Below are positions 63,584 to 64,000 of a stretch of DNA of 64,000 nucleotides, in pieces. The stretch covers positions 682,001 to 746,000 of the forward strand of contig NZ_CP016162.1 in the NCBI RefSeq assembly GCF_001941865.1, given 5' to 3'. The first letter of the stretch is position 1; every line of letters starts with the position of its first letter. Source of the DNA: Pseudomonas alcaliphila JAB1 (GTDB lineage: Bacteria; Pseudomonadota; Gammaproteobacteria; Pseudomonadales; Pseudomonadaceae). The position numbers and the translations under genes are program-made. The notes below the pieces were generated by a model that made no database searches, was not told the origin of the DNA, and was given only the letters and a program-made list of their open reading frames with translations.

Positions 63584-64000
63584 ATGGCCAAGTGTATTAA
63601 TCGATGGCTGTGTGTCCTGCTGGTGGTGCTGTGCGCTCCGGTGGAGGCACAGTTGCGTCTGCTCACCGAGGATGCGCCGCCAATGAGCTTCTTGCGCGAG
63701 GGCGAGCCCAGCGGTCTTGCCGTCGAGGTGGTCAGAGCGTTGCTGGCGCGCACCGGCGACAGCGGCCAGATCGAACTGATGCCCTGGACGCGAGCATTGC
63801 ATCTGGCTCAACAGGAGGAAGATGTCGTGCTGTTTTCCACCGTGCGCACTCCTGAGCGCGAGAACAGGTTTCAGTGGGTCGGGCCCATCGTGGTCGGCAC
63901 CACCAGCTTCTATTCGCTCAAGTCGCGCGACCTGGTCATCGACACGTTGGAGCAGGCCGCGGCCAGCGGGCCACTGGCGCTGCCAAAGCAGTGGTACACC
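63584..64000 (+). CDS. Second SBP_bac_3-type binding protein (truncated by window end)
   Basis: An open frame of 139 codons from ATG 63584, preceded by GGGAGGGG, runs off the window. The signal segment WLCVLLVVLCAPVEA precedes LRLLTEDAPPMSFLREGEPS, GLAVEVVRALLARTG and LFSTVRTPERENRFQWVGP, which aligns with the upstream paralogue through the same motifs (LPKQWYT at the edge). It is a tandem duplicate of the 62757 gene; the rest lies outside the window. Confidence 0.85.
   Translation, partial: MAKCINRWLCVLLVVLCAPVEAQLRLLTEDAPPMSFLREGEPSGLAVEVVRALLARTGDSGQIELMPWTRALHLAQQEEDVVLFSTVRTPERENRFQWVGPIVVGTTSFYSLKSRDLVIDTLEQAAASGPLALPKQWYT

Overview
The window is chromosomal DNA of a Pseudomonas, most like the P. 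mendocina/oleovorans (Ectopseudomonas) group. This rests on high GC, the order (DUF2232 gene)-rplI-dnaB-alr, the desT-desC-desB block beside ureEFG, azurin, and REP-type intergenic palindromes. The species is inferred; no search was possible.

Layout. 1-8.1 kb is core: rplI, dnaB, alr, a membrane diguanylate cyclase and a YgiQ radical-SAM enzyme. 8.1-11.3 kb holds a methyltransferase and the paired beta-helix lipoprotein and SO2930-type dihaem cytochrome. 11.3-28.3 kb is the most unusual region, a 17 kb minus-strand locus. In order of transcription it encodes a small HlyD adaptor, a GAF-HlyD adaptor, a PqqD-like/M50 metalloprotease/HlyD fusion, an Asp/Asn beta-hydroxylase, a sulfotransferase, a GNAT, a DUF6916-like protein, a phage-tail-collar protein, a 2574-residue DUF4347/Ig-repeat surface protein and a TolC-type lipoprotein. 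It has the periplasmic and outer-membrane parts of a type I exporter but no ABC ATPase. An intramembrane-protease-like protein stands where the ABC transporter would be. I regard this as the candidate undescribed system: an export, processing and modification locus for one giant adhesin.

28.5-35.3 kb is a transglutaminase / ATP-grasp-alpha-E / transglutaminase operon behind a sigma54-like promoter. 35.4-40 kb holds azurin, DUF808, LOG, LysE and a glycerophosphodiesterase, with two intergenic regions rich in DnaA-box-like inverted pairs. 40.2-45.8 kb carries ureE-F-G-J and the DesT-controlled acyl desaturase operon. 45.9-48.6 kb has a secreted protein of 16-residue repeats, an AEC transporter and a hydrolase. 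48.7-56 kb is a catabolic block: a TRAP transporter, then a glutamine-synthetase-like ligase, an aldehyde dehydrogenase and an iron alcohol dehydrogenase, with Crc/Hfq-like A-rich motifs before the first gene of each part. 56-64 kb contains a MITE-like element, small membrane proteins, a YegD-like Hsp70 and three orphan periplasmic binding proteins, the last cut by the window end.

No tRNA, rRNA, CRISPR array, transposase or prophage was recognised. Starts were moved downstream of the longest open frame where a Shine-Dalgarno sequence, signal peptide or family N-terminus supported it.
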